The notes under the pieces are model-generated. The model made no database searches. It was not told the DNA's origin and worked only from the letters and a program-made list of their open reading frames with translations. A stretch of DNA of 64,000 nt from Sphingobium psychrophilum (GTDB taxonomy: Bacteria > Pseudomonadota > Alphaproteobacteria > Sphingomonadales > Sphingomonadaceae), in the NCBI RefSeq assembly GCF_012927105.1, contig NZ_JABBFV010000009.1:124001-188000 (forward strand), in the 5' to 3' direction. The translations under genes and the position numbers were made by a program. Below are positions 1 to 8,218 of this stretch, in pieces. Position 1 is the first letter of the stretch. Each line of letters starts with the position of its first letter.

Positions 1-371
1 GCCGCCTTGATCGTCTCCCATTGGGCATGGCCATCCTCGCGCCGCGTGCCTTCTGCAAAGACATGCGGATGCCGGCGGATCATCTTTTGCGTGATGCCGT
101 CGATCACATCCTGCATCGCAAAATGCCCGGCCTGTTCCGCGATCCGGCTATGGAAGGCGACCTGGAGCAACAGATCGCCCAGCTCGTCGCGCAGCGCGTC
201 CATATCCGCCCGTTCGATCGCATCGGCCACTTCATAGGCTTCCTCGATCGTATAGGGCGCGATCGACGCGAAATTCTGTTCGACGTCCCAGGGGCATCCG
301 GTTTCGGGATCGCGCAGCCGCGCCATGACGTCGGCAAGCGGCATGATGTCGGCGGGACTGGCTTTGCTCAT
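1..371 (-). CDS. mazG: Nucleoside triphosphate pyrophosphohydrolase MazG, 5' part only
   Basis: House-cleaning enzyme that hydrolyses (d)NTPs to the monophosphate and pyrophosphate. Only the first ~123 residues are present; the gene runs off the left edge. Visible family marks are the N-terminal LRDPETGCPWD block, the EEAYEV helix and the DELGDLLLQVAFH helix, which supply the acidic Mg-binding residues. The ATG at 371 opens MSKASPADIMPL. It reads toward the left edge and is separated from the next features by the insertion sequence at 449-1398. Confidence 0.93.
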   Translation of the reverse strand, partial: MSKASPADIMPLADVMARLRDPETGCPWDVEQNFASIAPYTIEEAYEVADAIERADMDALRDELGDLLLQVAFHSRIAEQAGHFAMQDVIDGITQKMIRRHPHVFAEGTRREDGHAQWETIKA

Positions 372-448
372 ATCGGACCTGATGGCTGTGGAATGCTGGC
401 CGATCGATAGGACGCACGCACGCCCCTGGCCAGCATCAATGTGTTCTC

Positions 449-491
449 GCTAATTAGAGAAGTCACTATCTCCGCCATATAGAAATGTCAC
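449..491. repeat. Left terminal inverted repeat of the ISNCY-type element
   Basis: About 42 nt that match, imperfectly, the reverse complement of 1357-1398. Each end contains two copies of a ~17-nt subunit of the form tagawagaartgwcac, separated by ~7 nt. The left copies are more diverged than the right ones. Confidence 0.7.
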
Positions 492-606
492 ACGTTGAGG
501 ACAGCAGGTGCTGCGCGGAGCCATCGGCCTAGCGCAGCGCAGCCCCTGCTGATGCGCTGACTTTGGGGTGGTGCACCATGGACCCGCTGCCCTGCAGTGG
601 GCTCGG

Positions 607-1299
607 TCATGTCCTCTGCACGAACCTGAGCGTGCCGCGTTCGCGCAACGTCTCATCACTGAGCCTGGGACTACGCTTGAGCTTCGAGCCGCCCAGTGTG
701 CGGCGGTCGATCTTTGGTGGCGGTTCTGGCTCGGGGAACAGATGCATGGGTTGGTCACGGCGGGCAGGGGCGTCATTGTTGCGTTTGCGATGATGCGGCA
801 TGATCGCCTGCATCTGCCGGGCCGGCAGCAACGCCGCGTCCAGATGCTTGTTCTCGACAATGGCAGGCTGGTTCACCTGCCGCATCTTGTCGAACTGACG
901 ATAGGGCAGGACATGGCCCTCATGCTCGATCTCCAGTCGACCGTCGGGATATTCACAGACCGTCACCCGCTTGAGCGCCAGATCTAGGCTGACATCGTTC
1001 GGCTCCAGAATGAACATTGCCTTGTTGTAATGCAGCGTCAGCGCCGCCGTCACGGTCCGCTGCTCACGCCAGACCATGATTGAGCGCAGATCGTCATGCG
1101 GTGCAAGCGGGCGGCCGCGCTTGCGGGACATGAGGCCGGCGGCACCATCTTCACGGAGCCGACCCAGCAGCCGGAATATCTGCCGGCGCTTCAGTCCAAG
1201 CAGCGTCGCTGCATCCTCAATCCGAAGTTCGCCGCGCTCAACGCGCATCAGTGTATCAAATCTCGATAGCTCGCCTTGGCTCATCGCCAGCACCGTCAT
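607..1299 (-). pseudogene. ISNCY-family transposase, in-frame deletion of the catalytic core
   Basis: A 230-residue remnant starting at ATG 1299 with GGGAGG 8 nt upstream. Residues 1-62 are the family HTH region (MTVLAMSQGELSRFDTL, then LLGLKRRQIFRLLGRL). At about residue 64 the sequence passes straight from SRKRGRP into LAPHDDLRSIMVWREQRTV, which in intact relatives lies near residue 300 or later. The DDE domain is therefore missing, and the reading frame is kept through the junction near 1105-1116. It cannot transpose itself but could still bind the element ends. Family call rests on recognition of the two retained blocks. Confidence 0.8.
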
Positions 1300-1356
1300 A
1301 GTCTGATCCTCCCGTGGGAAGACCATGAACACCGCGTTCGCCGCCAAGGCCCAAGA

Positions 1357-1398
1357 GTGTCATCTCTATCTAGCGGAGGGGTGTCATTTCTATCTAGC
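1357..1398. repeat. Right terminal inverted repeat of the ISNCY-type element
   Basis: Two near-identical 18-nt direct copies, gtgtcatctctatctagc at 1357-1374 and gtgtcatttctatctagc at 1381-1398, separated by gaggg-type spacer. As a unit they are inverted relative to 449-491. The repeats lie ~60-100 nt upstream of the transposase start, where they could also hold its promoter and transposase binding sites. Confidence 0.75.
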
Positions 1399-1493
1399 GC
1401 TTACAATCAGAAAGTTCGATAATATATATTATGTTAAATCCGCGCTATCGCCGCAATCGCGTACAGCTGTCCAACTCGCCGTCGCTTTCATGC

Positions 1494-2795
1494 TCAATCC
1501 TCGCGGATCAGGCTGTGCTTGGCGGTATCGCGCATCCGCACATAGACGACCAGCGATATGGCGATCATCACCGTAACGTAGATATAGAATGCCTGCTCCA
1601 TGCCCGCCTGCTTGAACCAGAGCGCGACAAGCTCCGCCGTCCCGCCGAACAGCGTGTTGGCCAGCGCATAAGGCAGCGCCACGCCCAGCGCTCGGATATG
1701 TGCGGGAAACAGCTCCGCCTTCACCACTGCGTTGATCGACGTATAGCCGGTCACGATCACAAGCCCCGCCATCACCAGCAGCCCTGCAATCAGCGGGTCT
1801 TTCGTCACCGCCAGCGTCGCGAAAATCGGATAGGTGCAGATCAGGCCCATGACGCCAAAGCCGATCATCAGCGGCTTGCGCCCGATCCGGTCGGACAAGG
1901 CGCCGGCAACCGGCTGCAACAGCATGAAGACAAAAAGCGTCGCCGCATTGATCTGCGACGCGACCTCACGGCTGAGGCCACTGGTGTTGACCAGGAATTT
2001 CTGCATGTAGATGCTGTAGGCGTAGAAGGCGATGGTCCCGCCCGCGGTCAGCAGCATCACCGTCAGCGTCTCACGCGGATGGTTGGTGATTAGTTCGACA
2101 AAGCCGGACTTGGGCGCGCCCGCCGCCTTGGCCACCGTAAAGCTTTGCGTCTCGGCCAGCCCGCGCCGCAGCCAGAACACCACGATCGCCAGCAGCCCGC
2201 CGATAAAAAAGGGTATGCGCCATCCCCAGGCGTCAAGCTGCGCTTCGGTCAGCGTCGCCTGCAACAGCAGCAGCACGCAGATCGCGACCAGTTGCCCGGC
2301 GATCAATGTCACATATTGGAAGCTGGAAAAGAATCCGCGCCGGTTCTTGCCCGCCATTTCGGACAGATAGGTCGCGCTCGCGCCATATTCGCCGCCGATC
2401 GACAGCCCCTGCATCAACCGCGCCAGCACCAGCAGCGCCGGCGCGGCGACGCCGATCGTCTCATAGCCCGGCGTCACCGCGATCAGCAGCGACCCCGCGC
2501 ACATCAGCGCCACGGACAGGGTCAGCCCGCTCTTGCGCCCATGGCGATCGGCATAGACGCCCATCAGCCAGGCGCCGATCGGCCGCATCAGGAAACCCAC
2601 GGCGAAGACGCCCGCGGTGCTCAACAACTGGGCGGTGCGATCACCGCCCGGAAAGAAATGCGGCGCGAAATAAAGGGTGAAGGCGGCATAGGCATACCAG
2701 TCATACCATTCCACCAGATTGCCGGTAGACCCGCCGATAATGGCCCTGAGCCGCTGCGCCTGCGTCGGCGCGCCCGTCTCGATCGAAGCGGTCAT
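1494..2795 (-). CDS. MFS transporter, metabolite:H+ symporter (KgtP/ProP-like)
   Basis: Inner-membrane transporter of the major facilitator superfamily, metabolite:H+ symporter type, probably for a carboxylate or osmolyte; the substrate cannot be read from sequence. 433 residues with about 12 hydrophobic segments. The family signature is strong: GNLVEWYDWYAYA at TM1, YADRHGRKSGL in the TM2-3 loop, RLMQGLSIGGEYGAS in TM4, and SDRIGRKPLM in the second half. Start ATG 2795 overlaps the stop of the upstream protease gene (ATGA, 2792-2795), so it is the last gene of the minus-strand run from mltB. Confidence 0.9.
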   Translation of the reverse strand: MTASIETGAPTQAQRLRAIIGGSTGNLVEWYDWYAYAAFTLYFAPHFFPGGDRTAQLLSTAGVFAVGFLMRPIGAWLMGVYADRHGRKSGLTLSVALMCAGSLLIAVTPGYETIGVAAPALLVLARLMQGLSIGGEYGASATYLSEMAGKNRRGFFSSFQYVTLIAGQLVAICVLLLLQATLTEAQLDAWGWRIPFFIGGLLAIVVFWLRRGLAETQSFTVAKAAGAPKSGFVELITNHPRETLTVMLLTAGGTIAFYAYSIYMQKFLVNTSGLSREVASQINAATLFVFMLLQPVAGALSDRIGRKPLMIGFGVMGLICTYPIFATLAVTKDPLIAGLLVMAGLVIVTGYTSINAVVKAELFPAHIRALGVALPYALANTLFGGTAELVALWFKQAGMEQAFYIYVTVMIAISLVVYVRMRDTAKHSLIRED

Positions 2796-3421
2796 GGCGT
2801 CAGCACCATGGCGCCATCCTGCACGCCCCAGCTTTTCAGGCGCGACAACATGTTCATGCCGATCACATTAACCTCCCCGAAGGCCGGTGACACGACCACG
2901 GGCAGGTCGCTTGCCGAAATGGGACCGATGGCGAGCGTGGCGATGCTGGATCGCTTGGCCGTGACCTTGCCATTGGCGGTGGTCATGATGACGCCCGGCT
3001 CGCCGACATCATAATTGAGGCCGGCTGCGCGCGCCGTATTCTCAGACAAAGCCGTGACGGTTGCGCCGCTGTCGATCAGGAACCGGGCAGTCGTGCCGTT
3101 GATCGACGCCTCCACCCAATAATGGCCGTCCGGCGCGACCGGGATGCGCAGCGCCTTCCCCTCGGTCCGGGCCTTGGGCAGTACCGACGGCGCTTCGTCG
3201 GGGCCGACGGCCGTCCCCTCCTCCGCCCATCGTCCGGTCAGATACCCCTGGCCTTGGGCGAATTTGAACAGGCCAAGCAGCCCTGCGAAGATCGCTACCC
3301 ATAGCAACGCCATCCGCAACAGGTTGCCCCAGGCCATCTGCCGCCCGACCAGTGCGGACCCGACCAGGATGAGTGCCAGCACGTACCAGATGGTTGATGC
3401 CGCCTGATCCGTGCCGTCCAT
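2792..3421 (-). CDS. Retropepsin-like aspartic protease (TIGR02281-type), membrane anchored
   Basis: 209 residues. Two hydrophobic segments near residues 9-27 and 32-52 suggest membrane anchoring, with the protease domain outside or in the periplasm. The catalytic motif FLIDSGATVTALSE is at about residues 134-147, followed by a second hydrophobic-Gly block (VIGMNMLSRLKSWGV) typical of single-domain clan AA proteases. These act as dimers in the family; the substrate is unknown. Start at 3421 touches the stop of the hydrolase gene upstream, consistent with translational coupling. Confidence 0.85.
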   Translation of the reverse strand: MDGTDQAASTIWYVLALILVGSALVGRQMAWGNLLRMALLWVAIFAGLLGLFKFAQGQGYLTGRWAEEGTAVGPDEAPSVLPKARTEGKALRIPVAPDGHYWVEASINGTTARFLIDSGATVTALSENTARAAGLNYDVGEPGVIMTTANGKVTAKRSSIATLAIGPISASDLPVVVSPAFGEVNVIGMNMLSRLKSWGVQDGAMVLTP

Positions 3422-4212
3422 CAGACCCCCTGCTCTTTCGCGTCCAGTTCAACCACCATGCCGTCATAGCCTGGCGCCACGCCCTTGGGCAGCGTGCGAC
3501 ACAATGTCGCATAATCCATGCTCTGGTCCATATGGGTCAGGATGGCGCAGCCGGGCCGGGTGGCGGCGATGCCATCCAGCGTCATCGCCAGATGCGGATG
3601 GGTCGGGTGCGGCTTTTCCCGCAGAGCATCGACCACCCAAACGTCCAGCCCATCGTACAGCGCCAGCATGTCCGGCGTCAGGGCATGGAAATCCGTGGCA
3701 TAGCCGACCGACCGGCCGCCATGACTGAAGCGGAAGCCGGTGGAATAGATGTCGCCATGTGGCTGGTCGACGCAGGCGATGTCGATGTCGCCGATCCGCA
3801 ACCCGTCGGGCAGGACATGCGGCTGGATCGTCGGGTGGTAACCGTTGCGCCCTTCAAAGGCATATCCAAACCGCTCTTTCAGCAGCTTGAGCGTCTGCGC
3901 CCGCGCATAGCCGGGAACCGGCGTGCGGCGATGGTGGAAAAGCTGGCGCACATCGTCGATGCCATGGCTGTGATCGGCATGGTCGTGGGTCCACAATATC
4001 GCATCGATCTGGATCACGTCGGCGGCCAGCAACTGCGCGCGCATGTCGGGCGATGTATCGACCAGAATGCGCGTAGTCGGGCTTTCCACTAGGATGGACA
4101 CCCGCGTCCGCCGGTTCTTCGGCTCTGCCGGATCGCAGTCCCCCCAGTCATTACCGATCCGCGGCACGCCGGAAGACGTGCCGCTGCCCAGGATCGTCAG
4201 CTTCAGGCTCAT
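3421..4212 (-). CDS. MBL-fold metallo-hydrolase, PhnP-like phosphodiesterase family
   Basis: 263-residue metallo-beta-lactamase-fold hydrolase. MSLKLTILGSGTSSGVPRIG at the N terminus and the metal motif THDHADHSHGIDD (HxHxDH) place it with PhnP-like cyclic phosphodiesterases, but no phn genes are nearby, so the substrate is open. ATG 4212 overlaps the tatD stop by 4 nt (ATGA at 4209-4212). The longer in-frame extension upstream lies inside tatD and is not used. Confidence 0.88.
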   Translation of the reverse strand: MSLKLTILGSGTSSGVPRIGNDWGDCDPAEPKNRRTRVSILVESPTTRILVDTSPDMRAQLLAADVIQIDAILWTHDHADHSHGIDDVRQLFHHRRTPVPGYARAQTLKLLKERFGYAFEGRNGYHPTIQPHVLPDGLRIGDIDIACVDQPHGDIYSTGFRFSHGGRSVGYATDFHALTPDMLALYDGLDVWVVDALREKPHPTHPHLAMTLDGIAATRPGCAILTHMDQSMDYATLCRTLPKGVAPGYDGMVVELDAKEQGV

Positions 4213-4982
4213 GCGACCTTGCTGAACAAGGCGCGGAAATTGGCCGATGTCGCCGCCGCCAGCTCCTCGACGCTCTCGCCGCGCAGATTGGCCAGGAATT
4301 TGGCCGTGTCCGCAACGAACGCCGGTTCGCACGGCCTTCCGCGATGCGGCACTGGCGCCAGGAAGGGCGAATCCGTCTCCACCAGTAGCCGGTCGAGCGG
4401 CAGCCGCGCCGCCGTTTCCTGCAAATCCTTCGCGCTCTTGAACGTCACGATGCCCGAAATGCTGATGTAGAAGCCCAGTTCCATCGCCGCATCGGCAAAG
4501 GCGCCGCTGGCGGTGAAACAATGGATGACGCCAGTGAAGCCGCCCTGCCCCATCTCGTCGCGCATGATGGCCAGTGTATCCTCCTCCGCATCGCGGGTAT
4601 GGACGATCAGCGGCAGGCCGGTGTCCCGCGCCGCAACGATATGCGATCGGAAGCTTTTCTGCTGCCGTTCGCGGTCGCTATGGTCGTAATAATAGTCCAG
4701 CCCCGTCTCGCCGATGCCGACCACACGGGGATGCGCCGCACGCTCAGCCAGCTTGGCGGTGTCGATATGGGGATGCTCGTCCGCTTCATGCGGATGGATG
4801 CCGACCGTCGCCCACACGTCCGGCTCGCGGATCGCGGTGCCCAGCACATCGTCCCACTCGCTTTCGCGCGTCGCGATATTGAGCATCAGGTCGACGCCAG
4901 CGGCCCGCGACCGTTGCAACACATTGGCCTGATCCTCGATCAAGCCTTTGTAATTCAGGTGGCAATGGCTGTCGATCAGCAT
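4209..4982 (-). CDS. tatD: TatD family metal-dependent hydrolase/DNase
   Basis: 257-residue TIM-barrel amidohydrolase of the TatD family (3'-5' exonuclease or deoxyribonuclease in characterised members). All the metal-site motifs are present: DSHCHL at the N terminus, GIHPHEA, GETGLDYYYD, HTRDAEEDT and VETDSPFLAP. ATG 4982 (MLIDSHCHLN) lies 4 nt after the metG stop at 4987, so the pair is probably translated in tandem. The metG-tatD-hydrolase order is common in alphaproteobacteria. Confidence 0.93.
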   Translation of the reverse strand: MLIDSHCHLNYKGLIEDQANVLQRSRAAGVDLMLNIATRESEWDDVLGTAIREPDVWATVGIHPHEADEHPHIDTAKLAERAAHPRVVGIGETGLDYYYDHSDRERQQKSFRSHIVAARDTGLPLIVHTRDAEEDTLAIMRDEMGQGGFTGVIHCFTASGAFADAAMELGFYISISGIVTFKSAKDLQETAARLPLDRLLVETDSPFLAPVPHRGRPCEPAFVADTAKFLANLRGESVEELAAATSANFRALFSKVA

Positions 4983-4986
4983 GGGA

Positions 4987-6555
4987 TCAGGCGTCCTCCG
5001 CCGGCAGTTCGAGCCGCGGGAAGAGCGGCTTGGGCGCGGCCAGTACAAAATCGCTTTCGGCCAGCGCCGAATACCAATGACTGCCAATGGCGGCATACGT
5101 GCGCTTGTCGGCGGACAAGCCCATATGGTCAAGCAACGCTGTTGCGCTCGCAGGGATAACCGGCAGGATGGCAACCGCCAACTCGGCGATGGCGATATAG
5201 AGGGTCGCCAGCACCGTCTCCATCCGCGCGGCATCGGTCTTGCGCAAAGCCCAGGGCGCCTGCGCATCGATATATTGGTTGCAGGCGAAACAGGCACGCA
5301 GCCACGCCTCGATCGCCACGCTCGGCGCAAGGTCCGCGAAGGCGGCGGGCATGTCGGTGCGGATCGTCTTGTCGAGCAGCGCGAACAACTCGCTGTCCGC
5401 AGCGTCTTGGCCGTGAATCGCGGGCAGGCTGCCGTTCAGATTCTTGGCGATGAAGCTCAACGTCCGCTGCGCCAGATTGCCGAAGGCATTGCCCAGATCG
5501 CTGTTGGAGCGCTGGACAATCGCCTCCGCGCTATAGCTGCCGTCATTGCCGAACGTGACTTCGGACAACAGGAAATAGCGCAACTGGTCCACGCCAAAGC
5601 GATCGGCCAGTTCCATCGGATCGGCGACATTGCCGACCGACTTGGACATCTTTTCGCCCCGGTTCAGCAGGAAGCCATGACCGAAGACCTGTTTGGGCAA
5701 AGGCAGCTTCGCGCTCATCAGGAAGGCCGGCCAATAGACCGTATGAAAACGCACGATATCCTTGCCGATGATATGCGTGATGTCGCCGCCTTCGGCCCAG
5801 TAACGCGCCATCCGATCGGCATCATCAGGATAGCCGCAGCCGGTCAGGTAATTGGTGAGCGCATCGACCCACACATACATGACATGGCCGTCCGATCCCG
5901 GCACTTTCACCCCCCAGTCGAAGCTGGTGCGCGATACGCTGAGATCAGACAAGCCGCCTTCGACGAAGCGTAAAATCTCGTTGCGACGGCTGTCGGGCTG
6001 GATGAAATCGGGCTGGCTTTCATACAGCGCCAGCAGCCGGTCCTGATAGGCCGACAGGCGGAAGAACCAGCTTTCCTCGACCGTCCATTCGACCGGCGTG
6101 TTCTGGGGAGAAAGCTTGACGCCCCCCTCCCCCTCGACGATTTCCTTCTCGTCGTAGAAGGCTTCGTCGCGGACCGAATACCAGCCTTCATAGCGGCCCA
6201 GATACAGGTCGCCATTGGCCTCCATCGCCTGCCAGATCGCCTGGCTGGCGCTATGATGGTCCGGCTCGCTGGTGCGGATGAAACGATCATGGCTGATGTT
6301 CAGCCTCTCGTTCATCACCTTGAAATAGCCTGCCATTTCATCGGCCAGTTCGCGTGGTTCGATCCCGCGACCCCGCGCTGTCTGGGCCATTTTCAGTCCA
6401 TGTTCGTCAGTGCCGGTCTGGAAGAAGACATCGCGCCCCATCATCCGCTGGAAACGCGCGACCGCGTCGGTGGCGATCACTTCATAGGCGTGGCCGATAT
6501 GCGGACGGCCATTGGGATAGGAAATGGCGGTGGTGATGGTGAAGGGCTTGGACAT
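4987..6555 (-). CDS. metG: Methionyl-tRNA synthetase
   Basis: Charges initiator and elongator tRNA-Met in the cytosol. 522 residues, the short class without the C-terminal tRNA-binding domain. Class I signatures are visible: HIGH within RPHIGHAYEV near residue 20 and KMSKSVGN near residue 303. No four-cysteine zinc knuckle is evident in the connective peptide. Start ATG 6555 (MSKPFTITTAISYPNG). It follows holB after 41 nt and precedes tatD after 4 nt. Confidence 0.97.
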   Translation of the reverse strand: MSKPFTITTAISYPNGRPHIGHAYEVIATDAVARFQRMMGRDVFFQTGTDEHGLKMAQTARGRGIEPRELADEMAGYFKVMNERLNISHDRFIRTSEPDHHSASQAIWQAMEANGDLYLGRYEGWYSVRDEAFYDEKEIVEGEGGVKLSPQNTPVEWTVEESWFFRLSAYQDRLLALYESQPDFIQPDSRRNEILRFVEGGLSDLSVSRTSFDWGVKVPGSDGHVMYVWVDALTNYLTGCGYPDDADRMARYWAEGGDITHIIGKDIVRFHTVYWPAFLMSAKLPLPKQVFGHGFLLNRGEKMSKSVGNVADPMELADRFGVDQLRYFLLSEVTFGNDGSYSAEAIVQRSNSDLGNAFGNLAQRTLSFIAKNLNGSLPAIHGQDAADSELFALLDKTIRTDMPAAFADLAPSVAIEAWLRACFACNQYIDAQAPWALRKTDAARMETVLATLYIAIAELAVAILPVIPASATALLDHMGLSADKRTYAAIGSHWYSALAESDFVLAAPKPLFPRLELPAEDA

Positions 6556-6596
6556 GGCCTCTCCCTAGCCGCTCATCTGCGCCCCGCAAAGTCGCT

Positions 6597-7568
6597 TTAT
6601 GCGCGCTCTTGCGCCAGCGCTGCAACATGTCCCGCCAGTTCGAACACCACGCCCGCAGGATCCAGCGACAGGATCACCGCGCCACCGGCCAGATGCCGGG
6701 CCTTTTCCCAATGGTCCAGCGCCGTGCCCAACGCTGGTCCCTGCCGGGTCCGCGCCGCCTGCGCGATGAAGGCAGGCGCGCGCTCCAGAAAGGCTTCATA
6801 GCGCGGTTTGGCGGATTTCAGCGCCAGCGCCTTGGCCAGCGCCAGCCGCTGGCGATTGCCCGGATCGCCCTGCGTCGCGAGGTTGTTCAGCGCCTGCTCG
6901 ATCTCCGACAGATTAAGCCCCGCATAGCGCAGCGCCTGGCCCGGCGATCCCTCGCCCGCGCGGACGAGCGCATCCATCTCCTGCGGCGACAGCGTCTCGT
7001 CGCTCGCCTTGAGCACCGCGCGCATCGTCGCAGCATCCAGCGGATCGAAGCGCAATGTGCGGCAGCGGGACCGGATCGTCGGCAGCAATCGCCCCGGTGC
7101 GTGGCTGACCAGCAGGAACAGCATGTCGGCCGGCGGCTCCTCCAGCGTCTTGAGCAGCGCATTGGCCGCGCCCCGCTCCAGATCATCGGCGCCGTCGACC
7201 ACCACAATGCGGCGCGGCGATAGCGACGGGGCCGACTGGATCAGCCGGCTGAGTCCGCGTACCTGATCGACGCTGATATTGCGCGCCGTGACGCCATCCT
7301 TTTCCAGCGGCGCCAGTTCGGCATAGTCGGGATGCGCCGATGCCTCGATCAGGCGACGGGTCTGATGGTTTTCCGGCACGGACAGTCCCTCGCCACCGAT
7401 CGGCGGCCCGGCGGCGTCGGCCAGCAGCCGCATCGCCAGCGCGCGCGCGAAACTGCCCTTGCCGATGCCTCTGGGACCAGCGAGTATCCAGCCATGGTGC
7501 ATCCGCCCGCTCTGCGCGGCGGCCATCAGTGTGCGGGCCTGTACGTCATGGCCCAGAATCAGCGTCAT
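6597..7568 (-). CDS. holB: DNA polymerase III delta' subunit
   Basis: Clamp-loader subunit of the replicative polymerase, 323 residues. The AAA+ N-terminal domain shows the P-loop-like GPRGIGKGSFA, the SRC motif (TIRSRCRTL) that supplies an arginine finger, and VVVDGADDLERGAANALLK at the Walker B/sensor region. ATG 7568 overlaps the tmk stop (ATGA, 7565-7568). The tmk-holB-metG-tatD order is a widespread conserved neighbourhood. Confidence 0.95.
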   Translation of the reverse strand: MTLILGHDVQARTLMAAAQSGRMHHGWILAGPRGIGKGSFARALAMRLLADAAGPPIGGEGLSVPENHQTRRLIEASAHPDYAELAPLEKDGVTARNISVDQVRGLSRLIQSAPSLSPRRIVVVDGADDLERGAANALLKTLEEPPADMLFLLVSHAPGRLLPTIRSRCRTLRFDPLDAATMRAVLKASDETLSPQEMDALVRAGEGSPGQALRYAGLNLSEIEQALNNLATQGDPGNRQRLALAKALALKSAKPRYEAFLERAPAFIAQAARTRQGPALGTALDHWEKARHLAGGAVILSLDPAGVVFELAGHVAALAQERA

Positions 7569-8218
7569 GGCAGCAGGTCTTCGATCGCGGCAAGCAATCG
7601 CTCCGTCACGACCTCGGCCGGACCAGAGGCATCAATCGCCTGAACACGCGAACTTTCCTCGCGCGCGAAGCGGCCGAACGCATCGGCCACGGCGCGATGG
7701 AAATCGTTCGCCCGTCCGCCGATCCGGTCTTCGGCATCGCCGTCACGCGCCCTGGCCCGCCCGGTCGCTTCCTCTTCAGGGAGCGTCAGCAGCAAGGTAC
7801 GGTCGGGCAGAAAACCGTCGCTGCCGATCCGGTGCAGCGTCAATATGTCGGCGTCGCTCAGATCGCCTTGCCCCTGATAGGCGCGGCTCGAATCGAGAAA
7901 CCGGTCGGACAGCACCCACGCCCCCCGCGACAGCGCGGGGCGGATCGTCTTTTCGATATGATCCGCCCGCGCCGCCGCGAACAACAGCGCTTCGGCGCGC
8001 GCACTCCAACGGTCTGCGCCGCCGGTCAGCAGCAGGGCGCGGATCGCCTCAGCCCCCTCGCTGCCACCCGGCTCGCGCGTCTCGACCACTTCCAGCCCCC
8101 GCGCGCGTAGGGCGGCGGCCAGAGCGTGCAACTGCGTCGATTTGCCCGCGCCTTCGCCGCCTTCCAGGGTTATGAACTTGCCTTGGTTCAAGCGAAGAGC
8201 GACTTCATGCCGTTCCAC
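7565..8218 (-). CDS. tmk: Thymidylate kinase
   Basis: Phosphorylates dTMP to dTDP. 217 residues with the P-loop GGEGAGKST near residue 20 and the DRFLDSSRAYQG (DR[Y/F]) substrate motif near residue 99. The chosen ATG at 8218 overlaps the end of the upstream carboxypeptidase gene by 31 nt and has a poor ribosome site. An in-frame TTG about 10 codons in (before NQGKFITLEGG) is an alternative start. Either way it is coupled to the genes on both sides. Confidence 0.95.
   Translation of the reverse strand: MERHEVALRLNQGKFITLEGGEGAGKSTQLHALAAALRARGLEVVETREPGGSEGAEAIRALLLTGGADRWSARAEALLFAAARADHIEKTIRPALSRGAWVLSDRFLDSSRAYQGQGDLSDADILTLHRIGSDGFLPDRTLLLTLPEEEATGRARARDGDAEDRIGGRANDFHRAVADAFGRFAREESSRVQAIDASGPAEVVTERLLAAIEDLLP

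Larger units (their letters stand above)
449..1398. mobile_element. Internally deleted ISNCY-family insertion sequence
   Basis: A ~950-bp element bounded by imperfect inverted repeats of ~42 nt, each built of two sub-repeats. It contains one transposase frame that keeps the N-terminal helix-turn-helix and the C-terminal part of ISNCY transposases but lacks the DDE catalytic middle. Full-length relatives, from memory of the family, have a transposase of roughly 450 residues. I saw no clear target-site duplication. It sits between mazG and the MFS gene. Confidence 0.75.
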
